Assembly: GCA_003567005.1 (NCBI GenBank)
Contig: PXBF01000107.1
Location: 1 to 64,000 of the forward strand
Length of the DNA: 64,000 nt
Direction: 5' to 3'
Origin: PVC group bacterium
GTDB taxonomy: Bacteria > Verrucomicrobiota > Kiritimatiellia > UBA8416
Shown here: in pieces, positions 34,624 to 42,324 of the stretch
Numbering within the stretch: the stretch's first letter is position 1
Layout of the letters: the number at the start of each line of letters is the position of its first letter
Notes under the pieces: model-generated
The model's input: only the letters and a program-made list of their open reading frames with translations
Told to the model about the DNA's origin: nothing
Databases searched by the model: none
Program-made: the position numbers and the translations under genes

Positions 34624-36027
34624 ATGAAATGTATCATCATCTTTATTAGCATATGTATCATGAGTTCCGGTTGCCGTTCTCTGCCAGGCAATCGACCGAA
34701 TGACGGGTATGTTTTGTACATGCAAGCGTGTGAACAGCATGACGCCTTGTATGCGACATTGGATCCTGCCATATGGCAGGAAATCAGGCGTTTCCGCGAT
34801 CATGGAGAGCCTATTGGTGCGCCAGCGCAAGCATTTATTGCTGAACATCAGACGATATTTGACATACTTGCAAAGGCGGCTCAGGTAGATTTTTGGAGTT
34901 TGCCCGATATAACAACGTTCTCTGCAGAGACGACATTTCCCTATTTATCGCCGTGGCTGCGTATGAATAACGTTGCAACGGTTCATGCCATTGAAATGTA
35001 TCTTGATGGCAGATCTCACGATGCGCTCTGTTTCTTGTATCCGTTTCATGCGATTGGTCAGCGCGTCTCGAGAGCTGGTACCTTACTGCATATTTTGATT
35101 CATATTTCTTGCAGGAGTATGCAATATCCCGTTTTGGCTGCCTCTATCGACAGTATTCCTGATACATTGCTTGCTCCGACCCTTGCGAAATATACGCAGC
35201 AATATTTGCAAATACCCAGCATAGATGAAGTAATGGTTGGTGAGCGGCATATGGCCACAAATACGGTTCGAGAGCTATTTTCCGACATGCGATTAAAACT
35301 ATTGCCCTATCACCTGCAGATGATGAAAAACGTAAAACAGGCAGGCGTTGATGAAAAGGTGAGGCAGAAGATGGAGCGCGGTGCCATTCTTTCTATCGAC
35401 AACTGGGAGCATGATACACTTAGCGAGCTAAGCAGCATCCATGCGCTTACCATCGAAGGGTTGACAACACGTCCTTCTGATGAAATGGGCGAATTAGACG
35501 ATGAAATTGCGGCGGCAGTGGAAGAAATCGGAGGGGATCTCGATATGGATCGCGTTATGTTTGCATGGAAACATGCGATAACCAACCAGCAGGAAGGCGT
35601 TTTTTCCCTGCAAGATGCAGAGGAACTCCATGCGACTGTTGGTAGAGCTATTTCTTATCAGATCCTTCAGGTTCTCGTGCCGGTTTCTGGAAAATTCGGG
35701 GTACGTTATCGCGAATTTATAGCCTCAGAACGTTTGCTGTTAATACGGCTGGCGGTTCGTTTATATACCCTTGATAATGGGCATCCACCCGAGCATCTCC
35801 AACAACTTGTCGATTCTGGATATGTTTCGGAAACGATGATTATAGATCCGCTGTCAGGTGTGTTGTTTCTGACCCAAACAGATCCGGCCTTTGTCGTATA
35901 CAGCGTTGGACGGAATTTTTCCGATCATGGTGGTGTTCCTTGGAATCATGACTCTCAGTCAGGTGATGCGATATTGCTTCCGCTGAAAGACATGTGGCGT
36001 AACCGACAGTCGTTTGATGGGATCTGA
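34624..36027 (+). CDS. Lipoprotein of unknown function
   Basis: 467 residues. A lipoprotein signal (MKCIIIFISICIMSSGC, cysteine at 17) is visible from ATG 34624; earlier in-frame starts exist at 34585 and 34552. The protein is mainly helical (residues 50-390). Its end DNGHPPEHLQQLVDSGYV ... DPLSG-VLFL resembles the C-terminal part of pseudopilin-like proteins common in PVC bacteria, where 'D-P-x-x-G-x-P/L' follows a helix. No enzyme motif is seen. Confidence 0.6.
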   Translation: MKCIIIFISICIMSSGCRSLPGNRPNDGYVLYMQACEQHDALYATLDPAIWQEIRRFRDHGEPIGAPAQAFIAEHQTIFDILAKAAQVDFWSLPDITTFSAETTFPYLSPWLRMNNVATVHAIEMYLDGRSHDALCFLYPFHAIGQRVSRAGTLLHILIHISCRSMQYPVLAASIDSIPDTLLAPTLAKYTQQYLQIPSIDEVMVGERHMATNTVRELFSDMRLKLLPYHLQMMKNVKQAGVDEKVRQKMERGAILSIDNWEHDTLSELSSIHALTIEGLTTRPSDEMGELDDEIAAAVEEIGGDLDMDRVMFAWKHAITNQQEGVFSLQDAEELHATVGRAISYQILQVLVPVSGKFGVRYREFIASERLLLIRLAVRLYTLDNGHPPEHLQQLVDSGYVSETMIIDPLSGVLFLTQTDPAFVVYSVGRNFSDHGGVPWNHDSQSGDAILLPLKDMWRNRQSFDGI

Positions 36028-36046
36028 TGAGAAGGGTTGAGAGGGA

Positions 36047-36877
36047 ATGGGATTCAAACATGGGACAGAAAGGAAAATAGAACAGAGGGGTATTGCGCAG
36101 GTGCGTATTGCCTTTATCATAATTCTTGGCTTTTCATTGTTTCATGCTACGGTGCATTCGAGTCAATTGCGTGATTTTGAATCTTCCGCAACTAGGCGGA
36201 ATCGGCATCAAGCGGAATCGCGCGGTTGTCTTTTGGGTAGTGCTTTTTCCGATATCATTGCGGATGTAATTGGCGAGATCATCATCTCTCCTTTGACCGA
36301 AGTAGGTGGAGATATGATGGCGGGCAGTTTGGATCGAGTATCACCAAGTCCCGCACTGGAACATATCGCAGAAGATTGGGTCCGGCAGGCGGGTGATCCT
36401 GATTTACCATTTTTTCGTGCGGATTTGTCTTATCAATATGTTGATGCAAAGCTAGACGGTATTGATAGTCGGATCGAGACGGGATATGGACCATGGGCCT
36501 TGCAGGTTCGGCACACAAGGTATTCAGAACGTGATCCTGCCGAAACGCTACGTTTGACGAACATACACGGTCTGTTGCGGTTTTCTTCCGATCAGCGATT
36601 TGAGATGGCTATCGGGATGGGGGCTTTACTATTGGATGGAGAGCGAAGCACGAGCGGCTTTTCTGTAACATCCCCACTGAACTGGTATCCGTATAATAGA
36701 ATGGTGATTCGCATGGCACCTACGGTGAGTTGGCTTGGGGGACACACTACGCGTGATTATGACATTTCAATCGGTTATGTGCGCAGGTATCTGTCTTTGC
36801 AGTCTGGTTATCGATGGGTACAAGCAGGCAGAGAGTCTATCCATGGTCCTTATATCGGTTTTAATCTTTACTATTAG
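36047..36877 (+). CDS. Exported beta-rich protein, possible outer-membrane barrel
   Basis: 276 residues. After a basic start a signal-like segment (IAFIIILGFSLFHATVHS) follows. The second half has alternating strands (FRADLSYQYVDAKLD, WALQVRHTRYSE, FEMAIGMGALLLDG, VIRMAPTVSWLGG, LSLQSGYRWVQ) and ends in GFNLYY, an aromatic C-terminal residue as in outer-membrane barrels. It lies 19 bp after the lipoprotein gene. A GTG at 36101 could be the true start. Function unknown. Confidence 0.6.
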   Translation: MGFKHGTERKIEQRGIAQVRIAFIIILGFSLFHATVHSSQLRDFESSATRRNRHQAESRGCLLGSAFSDIIADVIGEIIISPLTEVGGDMMAGSLDRVSPSPALEHIAEDWVRQAGDPDLPFFRADLSYQYVDAKLDGIDSRIETGYGPWALQVRHTRYSERDPAETLRLTNIHGLLRFSSDQRFEMAIGMGALLLDGERSTSGFSVTSPLNWYPYNRMVIRMAPTVSWLGGHTTRDYDISIGYVRRYLSLQSGYRWVQAGRESIHGPYIGFNLYY

Positions 36878-37012
36878 AGCGCACAGTTGTCTGCCTGTTA
36901 TCACTCCATGATCCTATATAAGGTTCAGATGTATCATTCTTCCGGTGCCGAACATGGGAAGTACACGTATCGTACAATATGGGAAAACGAGCTCGCGTGC
37001 ATGTTTTTCGTC

Positions 37013-37465
37013 TTATTCGTTATTTATGAATTTGCTATGATGGGTTGGGGGTATAACTTCGATATGGCGTTCTTCCGGAGACAGATCCATGGATATATGA
37101 ATCCGCCATGTTTGCGGCGGGAGCAGGTCGCCTGCGCGTTCGGGCCATTCGATAATGGTAATGTCACGAGATTCCCAGCAGGCTTCGATGTCTAGCATGT
37201 CCACATCATCAGGAGTCATGAGGCGATATAAATCGATGTGATGTAGTGAAGCCCCTTTCGCTTTATAGGTGTGCTGAATGGTATATGTTGGACTGCTTAC
37301 GGAGCTACTGACACCCAGAGCATTGGCAAGCCCCCTGGCAAAGGTCGTTTTCCCAGCACCGAGCGAACCGAAAAGTGCCACGACATCTCCGGGATGCAGT
37401 TGAGATGCGATATGGGCGGCGATGTCTAGCGTTTCATTTGCGGAATGAGAGACAAAGGTATTCAT
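37013..37465 (-). CDS. tsaE: tRNA threonylcarbamoyladenosine biosynthesis ATPase TsaE
   Basis: 150 residues. ALFGSLGAGKTTFARGLANA is Walker A; SSPTYTIQHTYKAKGASLHHIDLYRL is the TsaE signature; IIEWPERAGDLLPP the switch/W region. It works with TsaB, TsaC and TsaD in t6A37 synthesis. It overlaps the upstream glycosyltransferase by 4 bp. Confidence 0.95.
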   Translation of the reverse strand: MNTFVSHSANETLDIAAHIASQLHPGDVVALFGSLGAGKTTFARGLANALGVSSSVSSPTYTIQHTYKAKGASLHHIDLYRLMTPDDVDMLDIEACWESRDITIIEWPERAGDLLPPQTWRIHISMDLSPEERHIEVIPPTHHSKFINNE

Positions 37466-38544
37466 CTTGACGGTAGGATCGGGGTTAGCGCTTCCCGGAG
37501 TTCTGCTTCGAGGTTGCGGCTTTTATACCGTGCAAGTCGGTCATGCTGCGTTTTTACAACCGCATTGCGTAAATCGGCGTCTTGATATAATTGATATATT
37601 GCTTCTGCGGCGATATCGTACTGCCGCTCCGTTAGCTGTATTCCTGCATGATCTAGTGTTTCTGGAACAGCCGCATTCGCCATTGCGACAATGGGAACAT
37701 CATACATCATACTTTCTATCAGGGGGATGCAAAACCCCTCATGTTCACTCATGCAGAGAAAAACATGTGCAGATTTGTAATAGGCATGTAGATCTGCTTG
37801 AGAGACGGAGCCGGTGAATTCGACATTCGCAAGTTGCCATTCCTTGCACATCGCCAGAAGCATGGCATGATAGCGTTCATTTCCTGCTTTTGAGCCGATA
37901 AGGGTCAAACGGCATAGCGGGGTAATGTTTTTTTGGAGCCATGCAAATACGCGCAATACATCTTCGATTTTCTTGTTTGGTGAGCATCTTCCTACAAAAA
38001 TGACATGGAGCATGCCATCCTTGTGCCGTTTCATGATTCGCGAGTTGGGAGGAATACGCATCAGGTCGGTGTCGATAACAATAGGTAGCACCTGTACCTG
38101 TTCGTATCCCATTTCTTCCAATTCCCGTGCATTAAAAGCGCTATCAGCTAAGTTGATAGGGGCTTTCCCGGCGAGAGCCAGAACCTGTTCGCGTCCGCGC
38201 TCTAAGTGGGCAGCAGTCTGCGGGTTGGTAAATTGGAAGTAATACGCCGGTGTTATATTGTGATAGAGAATGCTTTTCCGACAAGACAATGCAGCGAAGA
38301 TGCTATTGGCTACAGAACCGATGGATAAATGCAACAACACTAAGTCGTCGGGACCTATTGTGGATGCAGCCGTGTGAATGTCTTTGACTTCTTGTCGTCG
38401 ATCCCGGCTTGTGTTTGCTGGATCGCAGAAGATTTCGGATGCATAGCCCCATTGGCGAAAAATATTGCGGAAGTGATGCGCTTCATTGCTAATGGCATCA
38501 TGCCAAGCAAAGCCGGCGGTGAATTGGTGTATGGCTGGCATCAA
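37462..38544 (-). CDS. Family 4 glycosyltransferase
   Basis: 360 residues, GT-B fold. HVIFVGRCSPNKKIEDVLRVF and VFLCMSEHEGFCIPLIESMMYDVPIVAM are the donor-site motifs of GT4 (E-x7-E pattern around EHEGFCIPLIE). It is out of the main glycan locus and sits between tsaE and a TPR lipoprotein with overlapping ends, so it may have a separate glycolipid or glycoprotein role. The acceptor is unknown. Confidence 0.85.
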   Translation of the reverse strand: MMPAIHQFTAGFAWHDAISNEAHHFRNIFRQWGYASEIFCDPANTSRDRRQEVKDIHTAASTIGPDDLVLLHLSIGSVANSIFAALSCRKSILYHNITPAYYFQFTNPQTAAHLERGREQVLALAGKAPINLADSAFNARELEEMGYEQVQVLPIVIDTDLMRIPPNSRIMKRHKDGMLHVIFVGRCSPNKKIEDVLRVFAWLQKNITPLCRLTLIGSKAGNERYHAMLLAMCKEWQLANVEFTGSVSQADLHAYYKSAHVFLCMSEHEGFCIPLIESMMYDVPIVAMANAAVPETLDHAGIQLTERQYDIAAEAIYQLYQDADLRNAVVKTQHDRLARYKSRNLEAELREALTPILPSR

Positions 38545-40172
38545 TCAGCATCTCCCGTGTCTGTGTCTGTTTCTGTGGGAATGTCGTCCTGGGGTTGCTT
38601 GTTTTGACGTGTCTGCGTTGCACCTGCTGCAGGTGTGTTTTCGGTTATGTCTGTCTGTTGGTCGACTTTGTCTGATGACCGCTGATCTGCATTTTCTTCC
38701 TCTAATGCTTTTTCAGGGTCCATATCTAGGCTTTTCATTTGATCGCGCGCGCGATTTTCTGGCGTAGGGTCCTCCTGTATGCTTTTTTTCCAGTATGTTC
38801 TTGCCCGCTTCTGGTCTCCCAGAGCTGCATACACATCCCCAATGTGCAGTAGCACTTCGGGGTCTGGGCCTAACTGTTCTTGTGCTTTGCGTAAGTATTT
38901 CAGAGCCTGATCGTACCTTTCTTTGCGGTAATAGATCCAACCAAGTGTATCAAGATACGCGCCGTTATCTGGATCTTTTTCCAATGAGCGTTGGCTGAGT
39001 GAATAGGCTTCATCGAGATTTTTGTCCAACTCGGCCCACATGTACGCAAGAAAATTCATAGCGATGTGGCTATCGGGGGTTTGATCGAGGACGTTTTGCA
39101 TGGTTTGGGCCGCATCATCGAGCTGTTGTAGTTGTGCTTGGGCTGTAGCCTTGGCGATCAGAAGATTTTTTGGGGAATAGCTTGCGATTTGGTCGTTTTG
39201 GTGGGCTTGTTCGGTGAATATTCGTAGAGCGTCTTTATAGGCACATAGTGCATCTTCATACTCTTTTTTATCGAAATGTAGACTACCAAGTGCCACGGGA
39301 AAAGAAATGCTATCGGGATATGCGTCATACCCTTTGCGCATGATACGTACTGCCTCTAAAGATTTATCCTTCTCCTGTAGCAATGCCGCGAGCCGAAGGT
39401 AAGCTGCTGCGGGCGCGTTCGGGAATTCTATCGAGCGATAGAAGGTTGACGTGGCATCCGATATTGCTTTTTGTGCAATGTAAAGCTCACCGATCATGAA
39501 GTAGGTTTCCGCGGGGTCATATTTCTGCTCCGCAAGTATTTCCAAGGCATCGATTGCACGAGACAATTCGTTTCGTGCGACGAATCGCCGAACATGCTGG
39601 TGAAGGTGGGTGTAAAGGGCTTCGGCATCCTCTGCCTGCCTGAAGCCATCTGCGAGCAATTCTAATGCCTTGCTGTCTTGCGCATACGTGAAGTAAATAT
39701 CACTGAGTGTAATATAAAGGGCGGTGTTGGTAGGCTGGTGCATGCGTGCTTTTTCATATAAGTCCGCCGCCTCTTCAAGTCGGTAAGCCAATTGGTACAT
39801 AGCGCCCAAGTCAATTTGCCGCATCGGATCATTGGTTTGAGCAGCATGGGATGCTTCCATGGCGCTAATGCTGGCATCGAGGTCACCTCTGTGCATACCC
39901 TCTATGGCGATACGGGAATACACAGTATGACTGCCTGGCGCTTTTTCGGTAGCCGTCTGATAAAATGGCAGAGCTTGCCTTGCGCCCTGTCCGTACTCTT
40001 CTTCGAGCAGGCGACCGCGCAAGAACAAAGATAAGGCTTCAGCTAGCTCTGTTTCTTGATATGACAAGACGGCAGGCTCCACTGCAGCGGAGTCTGCCGT
40101 CTGATATGAAACCGAACGGCATCCGGCAGGGATTATTGCTGCAACCATAAAAAGGAGCAGTCCCAACCGCAT
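38541..40172 (-). CDS. TPR-repeat lipoprotein
   Basis: 543 residues. MRLGLLLFMVAAIIPAGCRS is a lipoprotein signal with cysteine 18. Residues 55-490 are a series of about ten or more TPR-like helices (for example NGAYLDTLGWIYYRKERYDQ, ALKYLRKAQEQLGPDPEVLL). The C-terminal 50 residues are acidic and low in complexity (T/D/E-rich, ending ETDTDTGDAD). It probably acts as a scaffold at the outer or inner membrane. It is first in the reverse unit TPR-GT4-tsaE. Confidence 0.8.
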   Translation of the reverse strand: MRLGLLLFMVAAIIPAGCRSVSYQTADSAAVEPAVLSYQETELAEALSLFLRGRLLEEEYGQGARQALPFYQTATEKAPGSHTVYSRIAIEGMHRGDLDASISAMEASHAAQTNDPMRQIDLGAMYQLAYRLEEAADLYEKARMHQPTNTALYITLSDIYFTYAQDSKALELLADGFRQAEDAEALYTHLHQHVRRFVARNELSRAIDALEILAEQKYDPAETYFMIGELYIAQKAISDATSTFYRSIEFPNAPAAAYLRLAALLQEKDKSLEAVRIMRKGYDAYPDSISFPVALGSLHFDKKEYEDALCAYKDALRIFTEQAHQNDQIASYSPKNLLIAKATAQAQLQQLDDAAQTMQNVLDQTPDSHIAMNFLAYMWAELDKNLDEAYSLSQRSLEKDPDNGAYLDTLGWIYYRKERYDQALKYLRKAQEQLGPDPEVLLHIGDVYAALGDQKRARTYWKKSIQEDPTPENRARDQMKSLDMDPEKALEEENADQRSSDKVDQQTDITENTPAAGATQTRQNKQPQDDIPTETDTDTGDAD

Positions 40173-40186
40173 GATAACCTCCCGGC

Positions 40187-40276
40187 TTATTTCTTTTTGT
40201 GACGGTCAGCACGTACGCGTTTGCGATACTTGTGCTTCGTCATTTTTTTGCGACGCTTTTTTTTGATCGAACCCAC
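40187..40276 (-). CDS. AURKAIP1/COX24-type basic microprotein
   Basis: 29 residues, too short for usual gene calling. From GTG 40276 it reads MGSIKKKRRKKMTKHKYRKR then VRADRHKKK, the pattern of the AURKAIP1/COX24 domain proteins that bind the small ribosomal subunit (S22-like). A perfect AGGAGG site lies 6 nt upstream. It lies between hisG and the TPR gene on the same strand. The Lys/Arg-rich run with K-K-M-x-K-H-K-x-R-K is the evidence, and the family role is established only in a few systems. Confidence 0.85.
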   Translation of the reverse strand: MGSIKKKRRKKMTKHKYRKRVRADRHKKK

Positions 40277-40306
40277 TTTTTCCTCCTGATGAACGAAATT
40301 CCGTAT

Positions 40307-41179
40307 CTAGGCAATTACCTTGTTTAGGGGAATTTCAACTATACCTTCTGCTCCAGCCGATTTCAAGCGCGGGATAATCTCCCGGACAACGGCTTCATCG
40401 ATGACTGTTTCGACCGCGCTCCAATCGCTTGTTTGCAACGGGCTGATCGTTGGTGCATGCAGAGAGGGCAAGATTTCCGTTATGGCATTGAGTCCATCGG
40501 TTTTCACGTTGAGTTTTAACAGTACTTTTGCTTCGGCTGCCAAAGCCCCCCCTAGCAATAACATCAACTGATCGATTTTTTCTTTCTTTCCGGGGTCTGC
40601 TACGGCATTGCGATTTGCAATCAAACGCGTTGTCGAGGATATAACGGTGTCTACAATGCGGAGTTTGTTGGCTCGCAGGGAAGACCCAGTCTCCGTCAGT
40701 TCGACGATGGCGTCAACCAATTCGGGGGCTTTTACTTCGGTAGCACCCCAGGAGAACTCAACATCTGCTTTAACGCCATTGTCTGCCAGATATTTTTGGG
40801 TTAACCCCACGGCTTCGGTGGCAATCCGTTTGCCTTCGAGATCTTTAACGGACTGTATGGGAGAGCTTTCTGGAACCGCGAGGACCCAGCGGACGGGACG
40901 AAACCCTTGTTTGCCGTATATTAATTCGCCGATTTCGACGACGTCGGATCCGTTTTCAACGATCCAATCGTGTCCGGTGATGCCGCAATCTAGCATGCCC
41001 AATTCGACGTATCGACTGATTTCCTGCGCACGAATAAGGCGTGCCTCGATATGTTCGTCATTTACCGATGGAATGTAAGAGCGCGACCCGGAGGAAATGT
41101 GAAATCCGGCTTTGCGCATCATTGCATAGGTTGCCTCTTGCAAGCTGCCTTTCGGAAGGCCTAGTATAATTTTCGTCAA
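40307..41179 (-). CDS. hisG: ATP phosphoribosyltransferase (long form)
   Basis: 290 residues. It couples ATP to PRPP, the first step in histidine synthesis. [13 protein letters not shown] is the N-terminal signature, [15 protein letters not shown] and the P-loop-like region [16 protein letters not shown] bind PRPP. Residues 210-290 ([39 protein letters not shown]) are the ACT-like C-domain of the long form that gives histidine feedback. TTG 41179 was chosen: AGGGAGAG lies 7 nt upstream and the family starts at that point; ATG 41212 would add 11 residues. Confidence 0.94.
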   Translation of the reverse strand: MTKIILGLPKGSLQEATYAMMRKAGFHISSGSRSYIPSVNDEHIEARLIRAQEISRYVELGMLDCGITGHDWIVENGSDVVEIGELIYGKQGFRPVRWVLAVPESSPIQSVKDLEGKRIATEAVGLTQKYLADNGVKADVEFSWGATEVKAPELVDAIVELTETGSSLRANKLRIVDTVISSTTRLIANRNAVADPGKKEKIDQLMLLLGGALAAEAKVLLKLNVKTDGLNAITEILPSLHAPTISPLQTSDWSAVETVIDEAVVREIIPRLKSAGAEGIVEIPLNKVIA

Positions 41180-41449
41180 AACAATCTCTCCCTGCTTTTC
41201 TTTCACTCGCATATTGGTGATGCATGCTTATGCATGCAGTATGTTTTTATACCATGCAGACGTACTGCATCCATAAAAACGGGAAACGCGGATTATAGAC
41301 GTAAGCGAGTATGGGTCAAAGCAAAAATGTCGATGCATCGAAAATGTTTCTTCTTCTCCTTTTATCCTAATAGCCATTCTCATGGCGAGTATATACCTTC
41401 AGAAAATGGTTGCTAAAAAATGGGGAAGGTCCAAAAAACAAAAGAGGGA

Positions 41450-41479
41450 TTGACAGAACGTAGTCCTTCGGATTATGTT
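41450..41479 (+). promoter_or_regulatory. Sigma-70 promoter of the tRNA gene
   Basis: TTGACA (41450-41455) is a consensus -35 box; TATGTT (41474-41479) stands 18 bp later as the -10 box. The tRNA begins 17 bp downstream. The rest of the hisG-tRNA gap (41180-41449) shows short palindromes (TGCATGC ... TGCATGCA near 41221-41238) and no gene. Confidence 0.75.
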
Positions 41480-41496
41480 CTGATGCTGCAATTCAA

Positions 41497-41571
41497 TCCG
41501 GCGTAGCTCAATGGTAGAGTAGGTGGCTGTTAACCACTTGGTTGCTGGTTCGAGCCCAGCCGCCGGAGCCA
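41497..41571 (+). tRNA. tRNA-Asn (GTT anticodon)
   Basis: 75 nt with an encoded CCA. The acceptor stem TCCGGCG pairs with CGCCGGA, the D-arm GCTCAATGGTAGAGT and the T-arm loop GTTCGAGCC are canonical, and the loop CTGTTAA carries anticodon GTT in a 5-bp stem with one G-T pair. The base after the stem is G73. It is followed by a terminator and by the inverted-repeat island. Confidence 0.97.
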
Positions 41572-41575
41572 ATTA

Positions 41576-41597
41576 CACCACGGCTAGAACCTGTCTG
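41576..41597 (+). repeat. Left inverted repeat of the island
   Basis: CACCACGGCTAGAACCTGTC matches the reverse complement of 45674-45693 at 18 of 20 bases (GG versus AA at positions 7-8). Confidence 0.85.
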
Positions 41598-41621
41598 TTG
41601 ACTGTTCTGAGCCGTTTTTTT
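41581..41621 (+). terminator. Terminator of tRNA-Asn
   Basis: CGGCTAGAAC (41581-41590) pairs with GTTCTGAGCCG (41604-41614) with one bulged C, and TTTTTTT follows. Its left arm is shared with the left inverted repeat of the island. Confidence 0.85.
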
Positions 41622-41791
41622 ATGTCCTGAAATCCGCCACCTTTTTGCAAACCCCAATAAATCAAGGGTATATTGGCGATACGTTCACTGCCGAAATCCT
41701 TTGCTCATCTCGTTTGCATGACGATTCCGAGTCAGAAATCCAAGAACGTGCTTTTGCCAGTCTCAGTCCGAACCCGTTTTCACTACCTAGG

Positions 41792-41814
41792 TTTTCACTG
41801 ATTGGCAGTGAAAA
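41792..41814. repeat. Perfect 9-bp hairpin in the left part of the island
   Basis: TTTTCACTG (41792-41800), loop ATTGG, CAGTGAAAA (41806-41814). A further GTTTTCACT copy lies just before it (41776-41784). There is no gene here. Confidence 0.75.
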
Positions 41815-41852
41815 TCCATGATGAAATAGCCTGTTAAATTGGGGAGGGATGA

Positions 41853-42224
41853 GAAATAGATATTAAAGCCAACATCACTATCCATTGCGTTGGTAATGAG
41901 ATTGAAAAATATGCCTTGGTTGTTAATGGCAAGATACAGGACGACCACTTCTTTGCCTCTTATGGACGTTTTGCCGCATATGCCTTTGATTTAACAGGCA
42001 ACGGGAAAATGGAAATTCTTGTGGAGCATGGACGAGGACGTGGGACAGGTGTTTACCAAAGATTTCTCTCCATTTATACCTGTGAGAAAAACGGTTTGAA
42101 ATGGACGCATAAAATTCAATTATCGGGATGGCATGATTTTGATGCTTGGGCAAAAGAGTACATTATTGAGCGGGATGAAAGCGGTAAGGTCGTTATTAGG
42201 TTGGAGGCGTTGAGAAGTGAATAA
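41853..42224 (+). pseudogene. Truncated gene fragment (FG-GAP-like segment)
   Basis: An open frame of about 123 codons with no proper start: the only nearby ATG (41849, after GGGGAGGG) is out of frame and meets a stop after five codons. The protein reads ITIHCVGNEIEKYALVVNG, then FDLTGNGKMEILVEHG and LSIYTCEKNGLKWTHK, a pattern like repeat-type 'D-x-T-G-D-G-x-x-E-I-L-V' proteins. TTG 41916 is a weak internal start. A start-proximal frameshift or 5' loss is the simplest view. Confidence 0.55.
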
Positions 42225-42324
42225 AAAGCCTTAATTATCCCCTCTTTGTCGTTGAATAATGTGAAATTAAATGGGTTAATTGGGCTGCTGACGCATTTTA
42301 TCTAAAGAGCAAGGAATTTGGGGC

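Noticed and set aside
36887..37195. Forward frame of 102 codons
   Set aside because: Its second half lies opposite tsaE and the first half has no ribosome site or family.
41576..41597. Left inverted repeat explained only by the tRNA terminator
   Set aside because: The terminator explains pairing with 41604-41614 but not the 18/20 match to 45674-45693, so the long-range repeat is kept.
41622..41821. Open frame of about 65 codons ending at TGA near 41821
   Set aside because: It lacks a start codon and resembles no family; kept only as a remark on the island.
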